Part shown: piece by piece, positions 24,669 to 34,445 of the stretch | Position numbering within the stretch: the first letter of the stretch is position 1 | How the letters are laid out: each line of letters starts with the position of its first letter | NCBI RefSeq assembly: GCF_014195655.1 | Contig: NZ_JACICD010000017.1 | Coordinates: 1-58,148 of the forward strand | Direction of reading: 5' to 3' | DNA length: 58,148 nt | Source of the DNA: Ancylobacter tetraedralis | GTDB taxonomy: Bacteria > Pseudomonadota > Alphaproteobacteria > Rhizobiales > Xanthobacteraceae | Notes under the pieces: generated by a model | Seen by the model: the letters and a program-made list of their open reading frames with translations, nothing else | Database searches by the model: none | Told to the model about the DNA's origin: nothing | Made by a program: the position numbers and the translations under genes

Positions 24669-25490
24669 ATGAGCGCCTCGTCGCCTCCTTCATCGCTTGG
24701 AACCGCCCTCGTCACGGGCGCGTCCAGCGGCATCGGCAAGGTTTATGCGCAGAAGCTGGCCCGCCGCGGCTACGATCTCATTATCGTCGCGCGCAACCGT
24801 TCGCGGCTCGATGAACTGGCCACCGCCATCGCCACGGAGACCGGCCGCACCGTCGAGGTGCTGCCGGCCGATCTCGGCAAGGCCGAGGACGTCGCCGCCG
24901 TCGCCGCGCGCCTTGCCGATGATCCCGCGATCACGCTGCTGGTCAACAATGCCGGATCGGGCACCGAGGGGCCCATTATCGGCGCCGACCCGGCGAAGAT
25001 CGACGCCATGCTCGACCTCAATGTCCGGGCGCTCACCCGGCTGGCGGTGGCGGCGGTCAACGCCTTTTCCGCGCGGGGCCGGGGGACGCTGGTCAACATC
25101 GCCTCGGTCGTGGCCATCGTGCCGGAACAGTTCTTCGGCGCCTATTCCGCCACCAAGGCCTATGTGCTGGCGCTCACCCAGTCGCTTGGCGCGGAGCTGA
25201 AGGACAGCCCGGTGCGCCTGCAGGCGGTGATGCCGGGCCTGACGCGCACCGAGTTCTTCGACCGCGCCGGGCTCGATATCAACGCGCTGCCCGCGCACAT
25301 GGTGATGGCGCCGGAGGATCTGGTGGAGGCGGCGCTGCGCGGGCTGGAGGCCGGCGAGGTCTACACCATCCCCTCGCTGCCCGACGCGAGCGGATGGGAC
25401 GCGTTGACCGCGGCCCGCATGGTTCTCGCCCCCGACCTGTCGCATGCAAGACCGGCGGCGCGCTACGGCCTCGCGGCTGCCGCCGAATAG
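24669..25490 (+). CDS. Short-chain dehydrogenase/reductase
   Basis: This 273-residue NAD(P)-dependent oxidoreductase has the classical SDR nucleotide motif TGASSGIGKVYA, the structural NNAGSG, the catalytic Ser in VNIASVV and Tyr-x-x-x-Lys in YSATKAYV. The Arg in VARNRSRLDEL suggests NADPH preference. The C-terminal extension after residue 220 (PAHMVMAPEDLVEAALRGLE) resembles DltE-type SDRs. GGAGAG before the ATG fixes the start. The AT-rich segment 24602-24640 upstream (TGACATGCATAATG) probably holds the promoter. The substrate is unknown. Confidence 0.9.
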   Translation: MSASSPPSSLGTALVTGASSGIGKVYAQKLARRGYDLIIVARNRSRLDELATAIATETGRTVEVLPADLGKAEDVAAVAARLADDPAITLLVNNAGSGTEGPIIGADPAKIDAMLDLNVRALTRLAVAAVNAFSARGRGTLVNIASVVAIVPEQFFGAYSATKAYVLALTQSLGAELKDSPVRLQAVMPGLTRTEFFDRAGLDINALPAHMVMAPEDLVEAALRGLEAGEVYTIPSLPDASGWDALTAARMVLAPDLSHARPAARYGLAAAAE

Positions 25491-25596
25491 GGATGTCGGC
25501 CAAGCCGGCCTGCCGAAGCGCGACGAAGGCGCTTCGAGACCGGCTCCCGGCGCCGTCCCGGTGAACCGTGGGTTCAGCGCGACGGCGCCCGGCCGC

Positions 25597-28500
25597 TCAA
25601 TAATCCCACTGCGCGCCGATGCCAACCTCGGCGGCGCCATTGGCGCTGGTGGCGCCCTGCAGGCGGATGTTCTTGGTGACGTCGACATCCACCGTCACCC
25701 GGCCCGATCCCGGCGTCGTGCCCTGGCGCACGCCGAGATAGATATTGTCGTTGAGCCGCCGGCCGACGCCGACCTGCCCGCCCTTGCCGGTGGAATCGGT
25801 TCCCACATCGAGGCTGTCGACGCCGAGCGAGCGGCGCACATTGTTCAGCACGCCCGCGCCGCCGGAGAACTGGCCGATGGTCTGCGCCAGCTGCACCGCC
25901 TGCCCGGCATTGAGCTGACCGGCCGAGCGGCCGAACATCAGCCGCGACAGAACTTCGTCCTGCGGCAGATCCGGGGTCGAGGTGAAGCTGATCACCGGCT
26001 GCGAGGCCGGGCCGGTGATGAGGATGCGCGCCGTGACGTCGCTGCTGCTGGCCTCGGCGATGAAGTCGAGTTCCGGATCGCTGTTGCCCGCGAAGGTGAT
26101 GCGTCCGCGCGTGAAGGTGAGGCGGCGCCCGCCGAAATCGAAGGTGCCGCGCCGCATCTCGAAGCCACCGGCCGTCACCGGCGCGCGCGTCGTGCCGGTG
26201 AGGCGCAGTTCGCCGCCGAGCTGCGCATCCACACCCAGGCCGCGCACGAACACGGTGTTGTTCGGTGCGGCCAGCACGAGATCGAGCGCCACGCCGTTGC
26301 GGTTCGCCGTCGGGGGCGTCCGGCGCTGCGCCTCGCGCTTCTGGGTGAAGGCCTTGGACGCGTTCACATGCCGCACGTTGAGGTTCTGCACCCCGCCCGG
26401 GAAGCGGTCGGGAATGTTGATGTCGAGCGCGCGCAGCGTGATGCGTCCGGTCAGCCGTGGCCCGTTGAGAAAGGCGCCCTCCAGCCCCACGCGGCCATCG
26501 GCCACGAGGCGAGCCAGATCGCTGTTGACCAGCGCGGCATTGGTCAGCTCGATGTCGATCCGGCCGGGGAAGCCGCCGGCGGGGTCGAGCGCGACCGTGC
26601 CGCGCCCGGTGACGCCGCCGCCATTGGTGGTGCGCGCGGTGAGCGAGGTGAGGGTGATGGTGCGGTCGGTGCCGGTCAGCACGGCGCTGATCTGGTCCAG
26701 CGCCACGCCGTTGACGCTGTCGTCGAAGCGCCCATTGCTGATGCGCACCGTGCCGCCCGCCCGCGGCGCGGCGGCGGTGCCACGCACATTGGCGTCGACA
26801 TTGGCGGTGCCGGTGACATGCGAGCCGGTGGTGCCGAGCAGCGGGTTGACGATGGCGAGGTCGATGGCGCCGCGAATGGCCAGTTCGATCTCGCCGGCCG
26901 CCACCGGCACCGAGCCGGTGACAGTGAGCCCCTGCAGGTGCTGGCCGGCAATGGTGGCGCGCACGGTGGCGCGCCCGCCCGCCAGAGTGCCGCTGGCGGC
27001 GATGTCGAACGGTCCGGCACCGTTGCTGGCAATGTCCGGGTTGCTGAGCCGGGCGACACGCAGGTCGTAGTTGCCATTGGGCGCGGAAGCCGGGCCCGTG
27101 ACCCGCGCCGACCCGGCGAGCGTGCCGGAGAGGTTCTGCCCCGGCGCGACCAGATCGACCAGTGAGAGCGGCAGCGCGCGCAGGTCCACGGTGAGGTCCA
27201 GCGTCTCGCCCGCCATGCCGGCGATGGTGACACTGCCACCGCCGGCCGCCAGTGCCAGCCGGTCGATGCGCACCGCGCCATTCGCCAGGGTGAAGGTGGT
27301 GGGCGCGGACATGGTGACGTTCACATTGGCGCGGCTGGCGGTCAGCCGGTCCAACCGCAGCTGCGCGCCGCCCGGCTGGGGCGAGAGGCGACCGGCGGTG
27401 CGCAGCGTGGTGTTCTGCGCCAGCGCTTCCACCACGAGGTCGGTGCCGGCCGTGTTACCCGTGGCCTTGATGCTGGCGGTCTCGACCACCAGTCCGGAAA
27501 GGTCGAGCCCCTTCAGGTCGGCCGTGCCATTGATCAGCGGCACGCCGAGCGGGTCGGTGACGGTGGCGTCGATCCGCGCGCTGGCGAGGCTGCGGCCGGC
27601 GAAGCGGATATTGGCCGCATCCCCCTTCGCGGCCACGCGCTGGCGCCCGTTCGCGACGTCGAGCGTCACGGTGGCATCGAGCCGGCCGCTGGCCTCCTGC
27701 AGCGTGAGCGCGGAGATGTCGGCGAGGTCGCCCGCCGCCACGGCGAGCGTGCCGGTCGCCAGATGCGCCGAGGAAAGGGTGATGTCGCCGCGCGCCGTGA
27801 CCGAGCCGATCGCGACATCGAGCCCGCTCAGCTGGCGCGAGCCGTCCGCGCCGGTGGTCAGGCTGCCGGTGCCGCGCGCCGCCTTGCCGGCAATGTCGCC
27901 GGCGAGCTGGAAGCTGCCCGAGGGCGCGCCGGTAATGTCGCGGGCGGTGACATCCAAAGTCACGTTGCGCAGCGGGCGCGCCATGGCGGTGCCGTCGGGC
28001 ACGCTCACCTTGGCGCTGACGCCGAGATTGTCGAGCGTGCCGGAGAAGGCGGCATCGGCGCTCAACGCGCCGCTCACCCGCGGGTCGAGCCGCGCGAGAT
28101 TGTCGAGCGCGAGCTTGGCCGTGAGGTTGGCGACATCGCTGGCGATGCGGCCGTCCACCAGCAGGGCGAGGCCCTGCGTGTTCACCTTCATGTCGCGCAC
28201 GGAAAGAGCATTGGCGCCGTCGCGGGCCAGCGCGCCCTCCACCTGCGTCTGCGAACCGAACAGGCTGTCGACCTGCGCGATGCCGGTGACGAGATCGCGG
28301 GCGCTGCCCTTCAGGTCGAGGCTGACGCGCGCGAAATCGGCGCTCGCCGCCACCTTGGCCGTCAGCGCGGCCTGTCCGGCGAGGGGCCGGCCGGCGAGCG
28401 GGGCGAAGGCGGCGAGGTCGAGCCGGGACACGTCGAGATCGCCGTCGATCGCCATGGCATCGGCACGGCCGTCGAACCGCGCGGTGAGCGCATCGAGCCG

Positions 28501-29859
28501 CATGGTGAAGCCGGTGAGCACCGGCTGCCCGCCCGCCGGCAGGGTCCCCGTCGCCGAGAAGCCGCCGGCGGTGCCGAGAGCGCCGGCCACCTTGGGATCC
28601 TGCGCGGTGAGGCCCTGGGCGTCGCCCTCCACCGTCAGCGCGAGCGTGCCGGCGCTGTCGGGCGTGGTGACGAGCCGGGCATTGACGGACGCCGCGCCAT
28701 AGCCCGCACCGGCAAGCCCGTCCGCGTGCAGGCGGGCATCGATCGCGGGCACGCTGGCCGTGCCTTTCAGCGTGCCAGCGGCACGGGTGGCCCGCCAGCT
28801 TACGCCCGGCGCGAGCGCGGCGAAGCGGGCGGAATCGGGCGTTGTCGCCTCGAAAGTCAGGTCGAGCGCGCCGGAAGGCTCGACGGAGCCGTTCACCGTG
28901 GCATTGAGCCCGGCCGCCTTGGCGGTGAGGCTGTCGATCGTGGTGCGGCCGGCCGCGTCGACCCGTGCCGCGCCGGCCAGCTCGGTGCGACCCTCGAAGA
29001 GCGGACCGATGGCGGGCGGCAACAGGCGGGAGATGTCGGCGTCAATTCCGAAGGTCACGCGATGGCCGTTGGGCACGGCGCGGATGCCGGCGGCGCCCGA
29101 GGCCTGCGCGAGCGTGCCGGCCGTGAGGTTGAGATGCCCGTCCCAGGCGTCGATCGGCCCCGCGCCCGTCACCGTGGCGACGATTTCCGGCAGGCCGTCG
29201 AGCCCGGCGGCACGGGCGATTAGCCCGCCGGCCGGCTCGCGCGCGGCGATGTCGAGGTCGAGTTCGCGCGACTGCGGCCGATAGGCGGCCTTGCCGGTGA
29301 TGCTGCCGGGCTGGTCCATGCGCTCCAGCGCAAAATCCAGCGAGAGGCCGCGTGCCAGCGAGGCGATGTCGGCCGTGGCCCGGAGCGCGAGCCGGGCGGC
29401 ATGGCCGATCACCGGCTCGTCCAGCACGATGTCGCCCACCGCGAGCGTGGCGATGCGGATCGGCGGTACGAAGGTGGAGCCGTCATTGCTCGCGGCCGGG
29501 CTTCCGGTAGGAGCCAGAACGGGCCGGCGCGCGATGTGGATGCGCTCGGCCGTCAGGCGGGTGACATCGAACGTGCCACGGAGGAGAGCCAGCGGCCGCC
29601 ACGACAGCGCGGCGCCTTCCACCGAGGCGAAGGGACCGTCGCGGTCCGCCAGTTCGACCGTGCCGACGCCGAGGTCGAACGGCACCAGCCCGGTAATGTC
29701 GCGGATCGTCACCTTGAGATCGGGCGAGGACACATGGGCGGACACCATGTGCGCCAGCAGCGCCTTGCCGGGCGGGGTCTGCAGCAGCCCGAAGGCGCCC
29801 GCCGCCGCCAGCAGCAGGGTGAGCAGCACGAACCCGAGAATTCTCACCATCCGCGCCAT
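25597..29859 (-). CDS. tamB: Translocation and assembly module subunit TamB
   Basis: This 1420-residue AsmA-like protein is anchored by an N-terminal membrane helix (ILGFVLLTLLLAAAGAFGLL). It has a very long repetitive beta-rich periplasmic region (bridge-like groove) and the C-terminal DUF490/TamB domain (GRRLTFTRGRITFAGNSDPE, then LPQDEVLSRLMFGRS), ending in GAAEVGIGAQWDY. It spans the periplasm with TamA and is implicated in outer-membrane protein assembly and anterograde phospholipid transport. The start overlaps the tamA stop by one base (TGATG). An alternative start lies nine bases downstream. Confidence 0.95.
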   Translation of the reverse strand: MARMVRILGFVLLTLLLAAAGAFGLLQTPPGKALLAHMVSAHVSSPDLKVTIRDITGLVPFDLGVGTVELADRDGPFASVEGAALSWRPLALLRGTFDVTRLTAERIHIARRPVLAPTGSPAASNDGSTFVPPIRIATLAVGDIVLDEPVIGHAARLALRATADIASLARGLSLDFALERMDQPGSITGKAAYRPQSRELDLDIAAREPAGGLIARAAGLDGLPEIVATVTGAGPIDAWDGHLNLTAGTLAQASGAAGIRAVPNGHRVTFGIDADISRLLPPAIGPLFEGRTELAGAARVDAAGRTTIDSLTAKAAGLNATVNGSVEPSGALDLTFEATTPDSARFAALAPGVSWRATRAAGTLKGTASVPAIDARLHADGLAGAGYGAASVNARLVTTPDSAGTLALTVEGDAQGLTAQDPKVAGALGTAGGFSATGTLPAGGQPVLTGFTMRLDALTARFDGRADAMAIDGDLDVSRLDLAAFAPLAGRPLAGQAALTAKVAASADFARVSLDLKGSARDLVTGIAQVDSLFGSQTQVEGALARDGANALSVRDMKVNTQGLALLVDGRIASDVANLTAKLALDNLARLDPRVSGALSADAAFSGTLDNLGVSAKVSVPDGTAMARPLRNVTLDVTARDITGAPSGSFQLAGDIAGKAARGTGSLTTGADGSRQLSGLDVAIGSVTARGDITLSSAHLATGTLAVAAGDLADISALTLQEASGRLDATVTLDVANGRQRVAAKGDAANIRFAGRSLASARIDATVTDPLGVPLINGTADLKGLDLSGLVVETASIKATGNTAGTDLVVEALAQNTTLRTAGRLSPQPGGAQLRLDRLTASRANVNVTMSAPTTFTLANGAVRIDRLALAAGGGSVTIAGMAGETLDLTVDLRALPLSLVDLVAPGQNLSGTLAGSARVTGPASAPNGNYDLRVARLSNPDIASNGAGPFDIAASGTLAGGRATVRATIAGQHLQGLTVTGSVPVAAGEIELAIRGAIDLAIVNPLLGTTGSHVTGTANVDANVRGTAAAPRAGGTVRISNGRFDDSVNGVALDQISAVLTGTDRTITLTSLTARTTNGGGVTGRGTVALDPAGGFPGRIDIELTNAALVNSDLARLVADGRVGLEGAFLNGPRLTGRITLRALDINIPDRFPGGVQNLNVRHVNASKAFTQKREAQRRTPPTANRNGVALDLVLAAPNNTVFVRGLGVDAQLGGELRLTGTTRAPVTAGGFEMRRGTFDFGGRRLTFTRGRITFAGNSDPELDFIAEASSSDVTARILITGPASQPVISFTSTPDLPQDEVLSRLMFGRSAGQLNAGQAVQLAQTIGQFSGGAGVLNNVRRSLGVDSLDVGTDSTGKGGQVGVGRRLNDNIYLGVRQGTTPGSGRVTVDVDVTKNIRLQGATSANGAAEVGIGAQWDY

Positions 29860-31862
29860 CAGAAAGCTTGCCCCAGGCTGACATAGAGGCCGAACGTGCC
29901 ATCATCCGGTCCCGGGTTGAGCGGGAAGGCAAGATCGAGCCGCAGCGGTCCGATGGCCGTGTAGTAGCGCAGGCCGATGCCGGCGGAGTATTTCATCATG
30001 TCGAAATCCGGCCATTCCGACGCGAAGGCCGAGCCCATGTCGAAGAAGGGCACGATGCCGATCGTATCGGTCACGCGGATGCGCCCCTCAACGGAGGCCT
30101 CGAAGAAGGAGCGGCCACCGATGAGGATGCCCTCGGCATTGCGCGGGCTGGCCGACTGGTAGTCATAGCCGCGCAGCGAGCCACCGCCGCCGACATAGAA
30201 GCGGCGCTGCGGCGGGATGTCATAGAGCGAGGCGCCGAACACGCTGCCCGCCGCCACGCGTCCCGCCAGGATGAAGCGGCTCTCGTCGTCGAAGGCGTGG
30301 TAGGTGGAAAAGGCGCCCTTGAACAGGGTCGGCCCGCTGCCGGCATCGCCGAGATAGGCGAAGGGCTCCAGCGTGCCGGCGAAGCGCACGCCCTTGGTGG
30401 GGTCCAGCTCGTTGTCGGTCGTGTCGTATTTCAGGTCGAACGGAATGCCGACAATGCCGTAATCGCCGGAGCCATCCGCATCCTGCACATGCGACTGTTC
30501 GAGATCGAGGCTCACCTGCAGGCTGAGTTGGTCGCTGTAGCGGTGACGCACGCCGGCGATGAGGGTCACGGCCTCGCGCACATAGGCATTCGTCACCTCG
30601 CGCAGCACCGCCGCCTGGGCGACAAGGTCGTCCTGCGCGGTGAGGATGCCGGGCTTCATGAAGGAGGCGGAGACCTTGTAGCCGAATGGATCGGCATCCG
30701 GCACGGCCTCTGACTTTTCGCCGAACCACGAGGTCTGCGCGTCCAGTCGCAGCGTCTCGCCGCCGCCGAACAGGTTGCGATGTCCCCAGAACACGTTGAC
30801 GGCGGAGCCGTCGGTCGAGGAATAGGTGGCGCCGAAGCCGACATAGCGCGACTTGCGCGGCTCGATGTCGAGGGTGATCGGCAGCGAGCCGTCGGGGTCG
30901 AGCTTGTCCGCCTCGTGGATGCGCACGCTGGCGATCGATTCATAGCCCAGCAGCCGCCGGCGCAGGCGGGTGAGCGCCTCCGGCGAATAGGGCGTGCCGG
31001 GCGCGATCTCGATGCGCTCCTCGATGAATCCGGGGGTGAGGAAGTCCGCGCCCTTCACCGTGAACTTGCCGAAGGTGGCCGCGGGGCCGGGCGCGACATG
31101 GAAGGCGACGTCGAGCAGCTTGGTGGCGTGATCGGCCACCACGTCCTTGTCGGTGACGCGGGCGAAGGGATGCCCGGAGCGGCGCAGGTTATCCACCAGC
31201 ATGCCCTCGGCGCGCACCACCGAGGAGGCCAGCGCCGGCTCGCCCGGCATCAGCCGCAGCCGCGCCAGCGTCGGCGTGTCGGCGAGCGGGCGGCGCGTAG
31301 CGGCATCCAGAATGGCGATCTTGCCGAAATGGAACAGCGGGCCGGGGTCGATTTCGACGCGCACCGGCACCGGTCCGCGCGCGCGCGCAGCGTCCACAAT
31401 CTCGAATATGTTGGGCGCGTCCGGGGCGTTGCCGGCAATGCGCAGGCGCACGGTGCCGGCATAAAAGCCCGAGGCATACAGCGCGGAGACGATATTGCCC
31501 TGGTCGGCGAGCGCGCGGCGCACCAGCCCGGCGGCACCGGAGGGCGGGCGATTCTTAAGAGTCTCCAGATCCGACGCCGCTTCCACGGCATTGCGCAGAT
31601 CCCTGTCGCCGCCATTGACCACGATTTCGACCGTGTAGGGCGTGGCATCCGGCGCCTGCGGGCCCGATTGGGCGAGGCGCTGCGGATTAAACAGGCTGAC
31701 GATGGAGTTGAGCAGGCTCGGCTGCGCCATTTCCTGCGGCGGCTCGGCGGCCCCCTGCGCAGGCGTCTGCGTTGGCGCTTGAGCCTGCGCCGACTGCCCC
31801 TGTGCCTGCGCACCACATACACCGGGAGCGAGCAACAGGGAGGCGGCGATTATCGCACGCAT
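29859..31862 (-). CDS. tamA: Translocation and assembly module subunit TamA
   Basis: This 667-residue outer-membrane Omp85 protein starts with the signal peptide MRAIIAASLLLAPGVCGAQA. A Gln/Ala-rich linker is followed by three POTRA domains (for example YTVEIVVNGGDRDLRNAVEA and FGKFTVKGADFLTPGFIEER). The C-terminal 16-strand barrel carries the Omp85 hairpin-type motif YVGGGGSLRGYDYQSA (lid-lock VRGY equivalent LRGY) and a terminal Phe in GLYVSLGQAF. It partners TamB, encoded immediately downstream with a one-base overlap. The start at 31862 is chosen from the signal peptide, and an in-frame ATG at 31904 would lengthen it by 14 residues. Confidence 0.95.
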   Translation of the reverse strand: MRAIIAASLLLAPGVCGAQAQGQSAQAQAPTQTPAQGAAEPPQEMAQPSLLNSIVSLFNPQRLAQSGPQAPDATPYTVEIVVNGGDRDLRNAVEAASDLETLKNRPPSGAAGLVRRALADQGNIVSALYASGFYAGTVRLRIAGNAPDAPNIFEIVDAARARGPVPVRVEIDPGPLFHFGKIAILDAATRRPLADTPTLARLRLMPGEPALASSVVRAEGMLVDNLRRSGHPFARVTDKDVVADHATKLLDVAFHVAPGPAATFGKFTVKGADFLTPGFIEERIEIAPGTPYSPEALTRLRRRLLGYESIASVRIHEADKLDPDGSLPITLDIEPRKSRYVGFGATYSSTDGSAVNVFWGHRNLFGGGETLRLDAQTSWFGEKSEAVPDADPFGYKVSASFMKPGILTAQDDLVAQAAVLREVTNAYVREAVTLIAGVRHRYSDQLSLQVSLDLEQSHVQDADGSGDYGIVGIPFDLKYDTTDNELDPTKGVRFAGTLEPFAYLGDAGSGPTLFKGAFSTYHAFDDESRFILAGRVAAGSVFGASLYDIPPQRRFYVGGGGSLRGYDYQSASPRNAEGILIGGRSFFEASVEGRIRVTDTIGIVPFFDMGSAFASEWPDFDMMKYSAGIGLRYYTAIGPLRLDLAFPLNPGPDDGTFGLYVSLGQAF

Positions 31863-32159
31863 CAGCCAGTCAAGCTCTCGAGTCACGCCACATGCCAATT
31901 TCATTTACCCGTCGAGACGGACCGGGACCAGAGTACCGCGACGAATCGCGGAACCCGAGGAAGTCGCGAACCTACAGTCGCGGCTATGAATTTTGACTTG
32001 CCGAACGGAAAGCTCTCCCCTGATTGCCGTGACGAGCCGCACACGTCAACCGCGTGGCGGAAGGAAGCAACAGTTGGGCGGCAAAGAATGCGGCGGGCGC
32101 GGAACTTTCGTCCCGCGCCCGGCATCGATCATTGAAGGCACGCGAGGCGCCGAGCCGAC
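31863..32159. other. Intergenic region upstream of tamA
   Basis: No convincing gene or repeat is seen. It separates tamA from the 3-prime end of a small exported protein on the same strand and should hold the tamA promoter. Confidence 0.4.
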
Positions 32160-32459
32160 TCAGTCGCCGCGCTGGTCCCGATCGACCTGCTTGGCGATGT
32201 AGGGCTCCACGCCCGGATTCTTGGGGTAGGGCGAGGGGCCGAGATAGGTGCCGGTCGCGTAGGGCTCCGGGACATAGCGCTGGGCCTCGTCCTGGGGCAT
32301 GTAGCCGGAATTGCGCCCCTCGACGACCATGGGAGACGTATAGCCGGGCGCCGGCTGCGCGTAATGGGGCGCGGAATAGGTCTGCGCCTGGGCGCCGGCG
32401 GCAAAGCCCAGGGTGGCGATGGTGGCCAGGGCGGCGGAAGCAGCGATAAATTTGGTCAT
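32160..32459 (-). CDS. Small exported Pro/Tyr-rich protein
   Basis: This 99-residue protein of unknown function has a clear Sec signal peptide (MTKFIAASAALATIATLGFA, cleavage after AGAQA). The mature part is about 75 residues rich in Pro and Tyr (YSAPHYAQPAPGYTSPMVVE, YATGTYLGPSPYPKNPGVEP) with a charged C-terminus. Short signal-bearing proteins of this composition are common in Hyphomicrobiales. No enzymatic motif or cysteine is present. Confidence 0.75.
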   Translation of the reverse strand: MTKFIAASAALATIATLGFAAGAQAQTYSAPHYAQPAPGYTSPMVVEGRNSGYMPQDEAQRYVPEPYATGTYLGPSPYPKNPGVEPYIAKQVDRDQRGD

Positions 32460-32851
32460 GGCATGTCTCCATTCTCATGCGTGGTGCGCTCGCCTCACAC
32501 CACGAACTGGCGGAAGCGGCGCTGAGCCCGAATGTCAACGTCAGGCGAGCGCCGGGGTTCCCCCATCCGGCGGCATCTCGGGAGGTGCTTGAACAAAAGG
32601 TGCTAGCGTATTGAAAGAGCGGTATATCGCTGCCGCACGCCATTCCCTGCGTCCGGGATCGCGAGGCGCGCAGGCCCGGCGTCGAGCGCCGTTCCGCAAA
32701 AATACCACCGTGTCGAAGCCGTTGAAGGTGATGGCCACCTCGCGAAGGCGGCGCCTTCGCGCCGCGAACAGCATTCCCGGCACCTTCGCGCCGCGAGCCG
32801 CATTCCCGGCGGCGGGGGCGTCCCGGTGCGTGCGGCCGCGCCACCGGCGCC
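32460..32851. other. Intergenic region with tandem repeat, no gene supported
   Basis: Open frames here have skewed Arg-rich translations and no ribosome-binding site, so I call none. The right part contains a 29-bp tandem duplication (32754-32811). The left part should carry the promoter of the small exported protein. Confidence 0.45.
32754..32811. repeat. 29-bp tandem duplication
   Basis: CCTTCGCGCCGCGAACAGC followed by ATTCCCGGCA recurs immediately as CCTTCGCGCCGCGAGCCGC followed by ATTCCCGGCG, with four mismatches. It is non-coding, and its function is unknown. Confidence 0.65.
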
Positions 32852-33493
32852 TCAGTCGCGCAGATGGGTTTTCAGTTCGGCGGCGAGTGCATCGACCTCC
32901 TCGGCGCCCTTGCTGCCGGGTGTGGTCTCCAGGATGGTCAGACCCTCGCCCATGCTCGCGGCGAAGTCGACGCGGTTGCCGAGCCGGGTGCTGGCGGCGG
33001 GATGGCCGAGCGCACGGATGGCCTCGGTGATTTCCTGCGTCAGTCCCGCGCGCGGCTGGGCGCGGTTGATGACCAGCAGCGAGGGCACGCCTTCCTTGGC
33101 CACCATGTCCAGTGTCGGCTGTGTGGCCCAGAGGTCGATGGGGGTCGGCTGCACGGGAATGGCGACGAGCGAGGCGACCTCGATAGCCGGGCGCGATTCG
33201 ACGTCGGATTTCGGCGGGGTGTCGATGACGACGAAGTCATAATCACGCGAGAGCGATCGTGCCTCGCGACGGGCGCCCCAGCCGCTCGCGGTGCGGAAGG
33301 AGAGGCCGGTGCCGGTCTCGCCGAGCGTCTGCTCGCGCGCCTCGTACCATTCGCCGAGGCTGCCTTGCGGATCGCAGTCCAGCAATGCCACCCGTCCACC
33401 GCCGCGCCAGAGCGCAACGGCCAGATGTGCCGCGAGCGTCGTCTTGCCCGATCCGCCCTTTTGCTGGGCGATGGTAATGATTCGACCGCTCAT
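32852..33493 (-). CDS. Orphan ParA-family ATPase
   Basis: This 213-residue P-loop ATPase of the ParA/MinD group has the deviant Walker A IAQQKGGSGKTTLAAHLA, with both the signature Lys and catalytic Lys. Walker A-prime is VALLDCDPQGSLGEW and Walker B is YDFVVIDTPPKSD. No ParB gene or parS-like sites lie nearby, so it is an orphan that probably positions a cargo such as a chemoreceptor cluster or envelope machinery rather than the chromosome. The start MSGRIITIAQQKGG at 33493 is chosen at the normal family N-terminus. Its neighbour is an L,D-transpeptidase gene 84 bases upstream on the same strand. Confidence 0.88.
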   Translation of the reverse strand: MSGRIITIAQQKGGSGKTTLAAHLAVALWRGGGRVALLDCDPQGSLGEWYEAREQTLGETGTGLSFRTASGWGARREARSLSRDYDFVVIDTPPKSDVESRPAIEVASLVAIPVQPTPIDLWATQPTLDMVAKEGVPSLLVINRAQPRAGLTQEITEAIRALGHPAASTRLGNRVDFAASMGEGLTILETTPGSKGAEEVDALAAELKTHLRD

Positions 33494-33577
33494 GATGCTG
33501 TCTCCCGCCATGCGGAAGGTCGCATCGCAATCGGCGGGCGGCAACCCGTCTTAACGACGGAGCCGCCCGTCGAGAGG

Positions 33578-34291
33578 TCACGCTCCCGCGCGCGAACCCT
33601 GCACGACCACCTTGGTACCGACGGTGACGCGGCTGTAGAGGTCGATGGCATCCTGGTTGATCATGCGGATGCAGCCGGAGGAGACGTTGGTGCCGATCGT
33701 GTTCGGCTCCAGCGTGCCGTGGATGCGGTACAGCGTGTCCTTGCCGTTCTGCCACAGATACATCGCCCGCGCGCCCAGCGGATTGCGCAGGCCGCCGGCG
33801 ACGCCCTGGCCGCTCTGCAGCTGGGAGAGCTGCGACTTGATGTCGGGCCGGCGGTCGATCATCTCCTTGGGCGGATACCAGTCCGGCCATTCCTGCTTGG
33901 AATTGATGGTGGCCGTGCCGGACCAGCTGAACCCTTCCTTGCCGACGCCCACGCCGTAGCGCATCGCCGTGCCGCCGGGCATCACGTAATACAGGAAGTG
34001 CTCGCGCGGATCGATGACGATGGTGCCGGGCGCCTCCGTGGTGGTGTAGGGCACTTCGCGCCGCAGATAGATCGGGTTGATCTCGGACGTATCGAAGGCC
34101 TCCACCGGGAAGCGATCATTCACCGGGCCATAATTGCTGGCCGGCGAGACGTTCATCGGCTGGATGGCGGCATAGCTGGAGACGGGGGACAGCGGCGCGC
34201 TGGCCGTGGTCGTGCGCTGGCATCCCCCCAGTGCAAGTGCGACGCCGGCGAGAGAAAAGCCGAGCACAGCACGACGATCTAGACCACGCAT
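33578..34291 (-). CDS. L,D-transpeptidase, lipoprotein
   Basis: This 237-residue YkuD-domain enzyme starts with RRAVLGFSLAGVALALGGCQ, a lipobox (LGGC) preceded by an Arg pair, so it is probably a lipid-anchored periplasmic protein. The catalytic motif is seen as RIHGTLEPNTIG followed by SSGCIRM, with the nucleophile Cys. It forms 3-3 crosslinks in peptidoglycan or attaches proteins to it. An AT-rich region just upstream (34320-34350) likely holds the promoter. Confidence 0.93.
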   Translation of the reverse strand: MRGLDRRAVLGFSLAGVALALGGCQRTTTASAPLSPVSSYAAIQPMNVSPASNYGPVNDRFPVEAFDTSEINPIYLRREVPYTTTEAPGTIVIDPREHFLYYVMPGGTAMRYGVGVGKEGFSWSGTATINSKQEWPDWYPPKEMIDRRPDIKSQLSQLQSGQGVAGGLRNPLGARAMYLWQNGKDTLYRIHGTLEPNTIGTNVSSGCIRMINQDAIDLYSRVTVGTKVVVQGSRAGA

Positions 34292-34445
34292 GTTTCAAAA
34301 GCCTCCAGCAATCCGTTCCCGGTACATTAATGCGTTTATGGTAAATAAGTTGTTGCCGTCGCCGTGAGATGGGTAAGAAACGGCCCTGCCGACGATCACT
34401 TTCGGTGTGATCCGGCACATCCGGTGTGATGAACGGCGCTTTCGC

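Noticed and set aside
25979..28702. Plus-strand frames of several hundred codons opposite tamB
   Set aside because: They are antisense shadows caused by high GC, rich in Arg, Ser, Pro and Ala, without domains.
31984..32844. Long minus-strand open frame over the small exported protein and the tandem repeat
   Set aside because: The translation is low complexity and out of frame with the signal-peptide protein; there is no ribosome-binding site or motif.
32852..33493. Chromosome or plasmid partition locus
   Set aside because: Only a ParA-type gene is present, with no ParB partner, replication gene or centromere-like repeats nearby.
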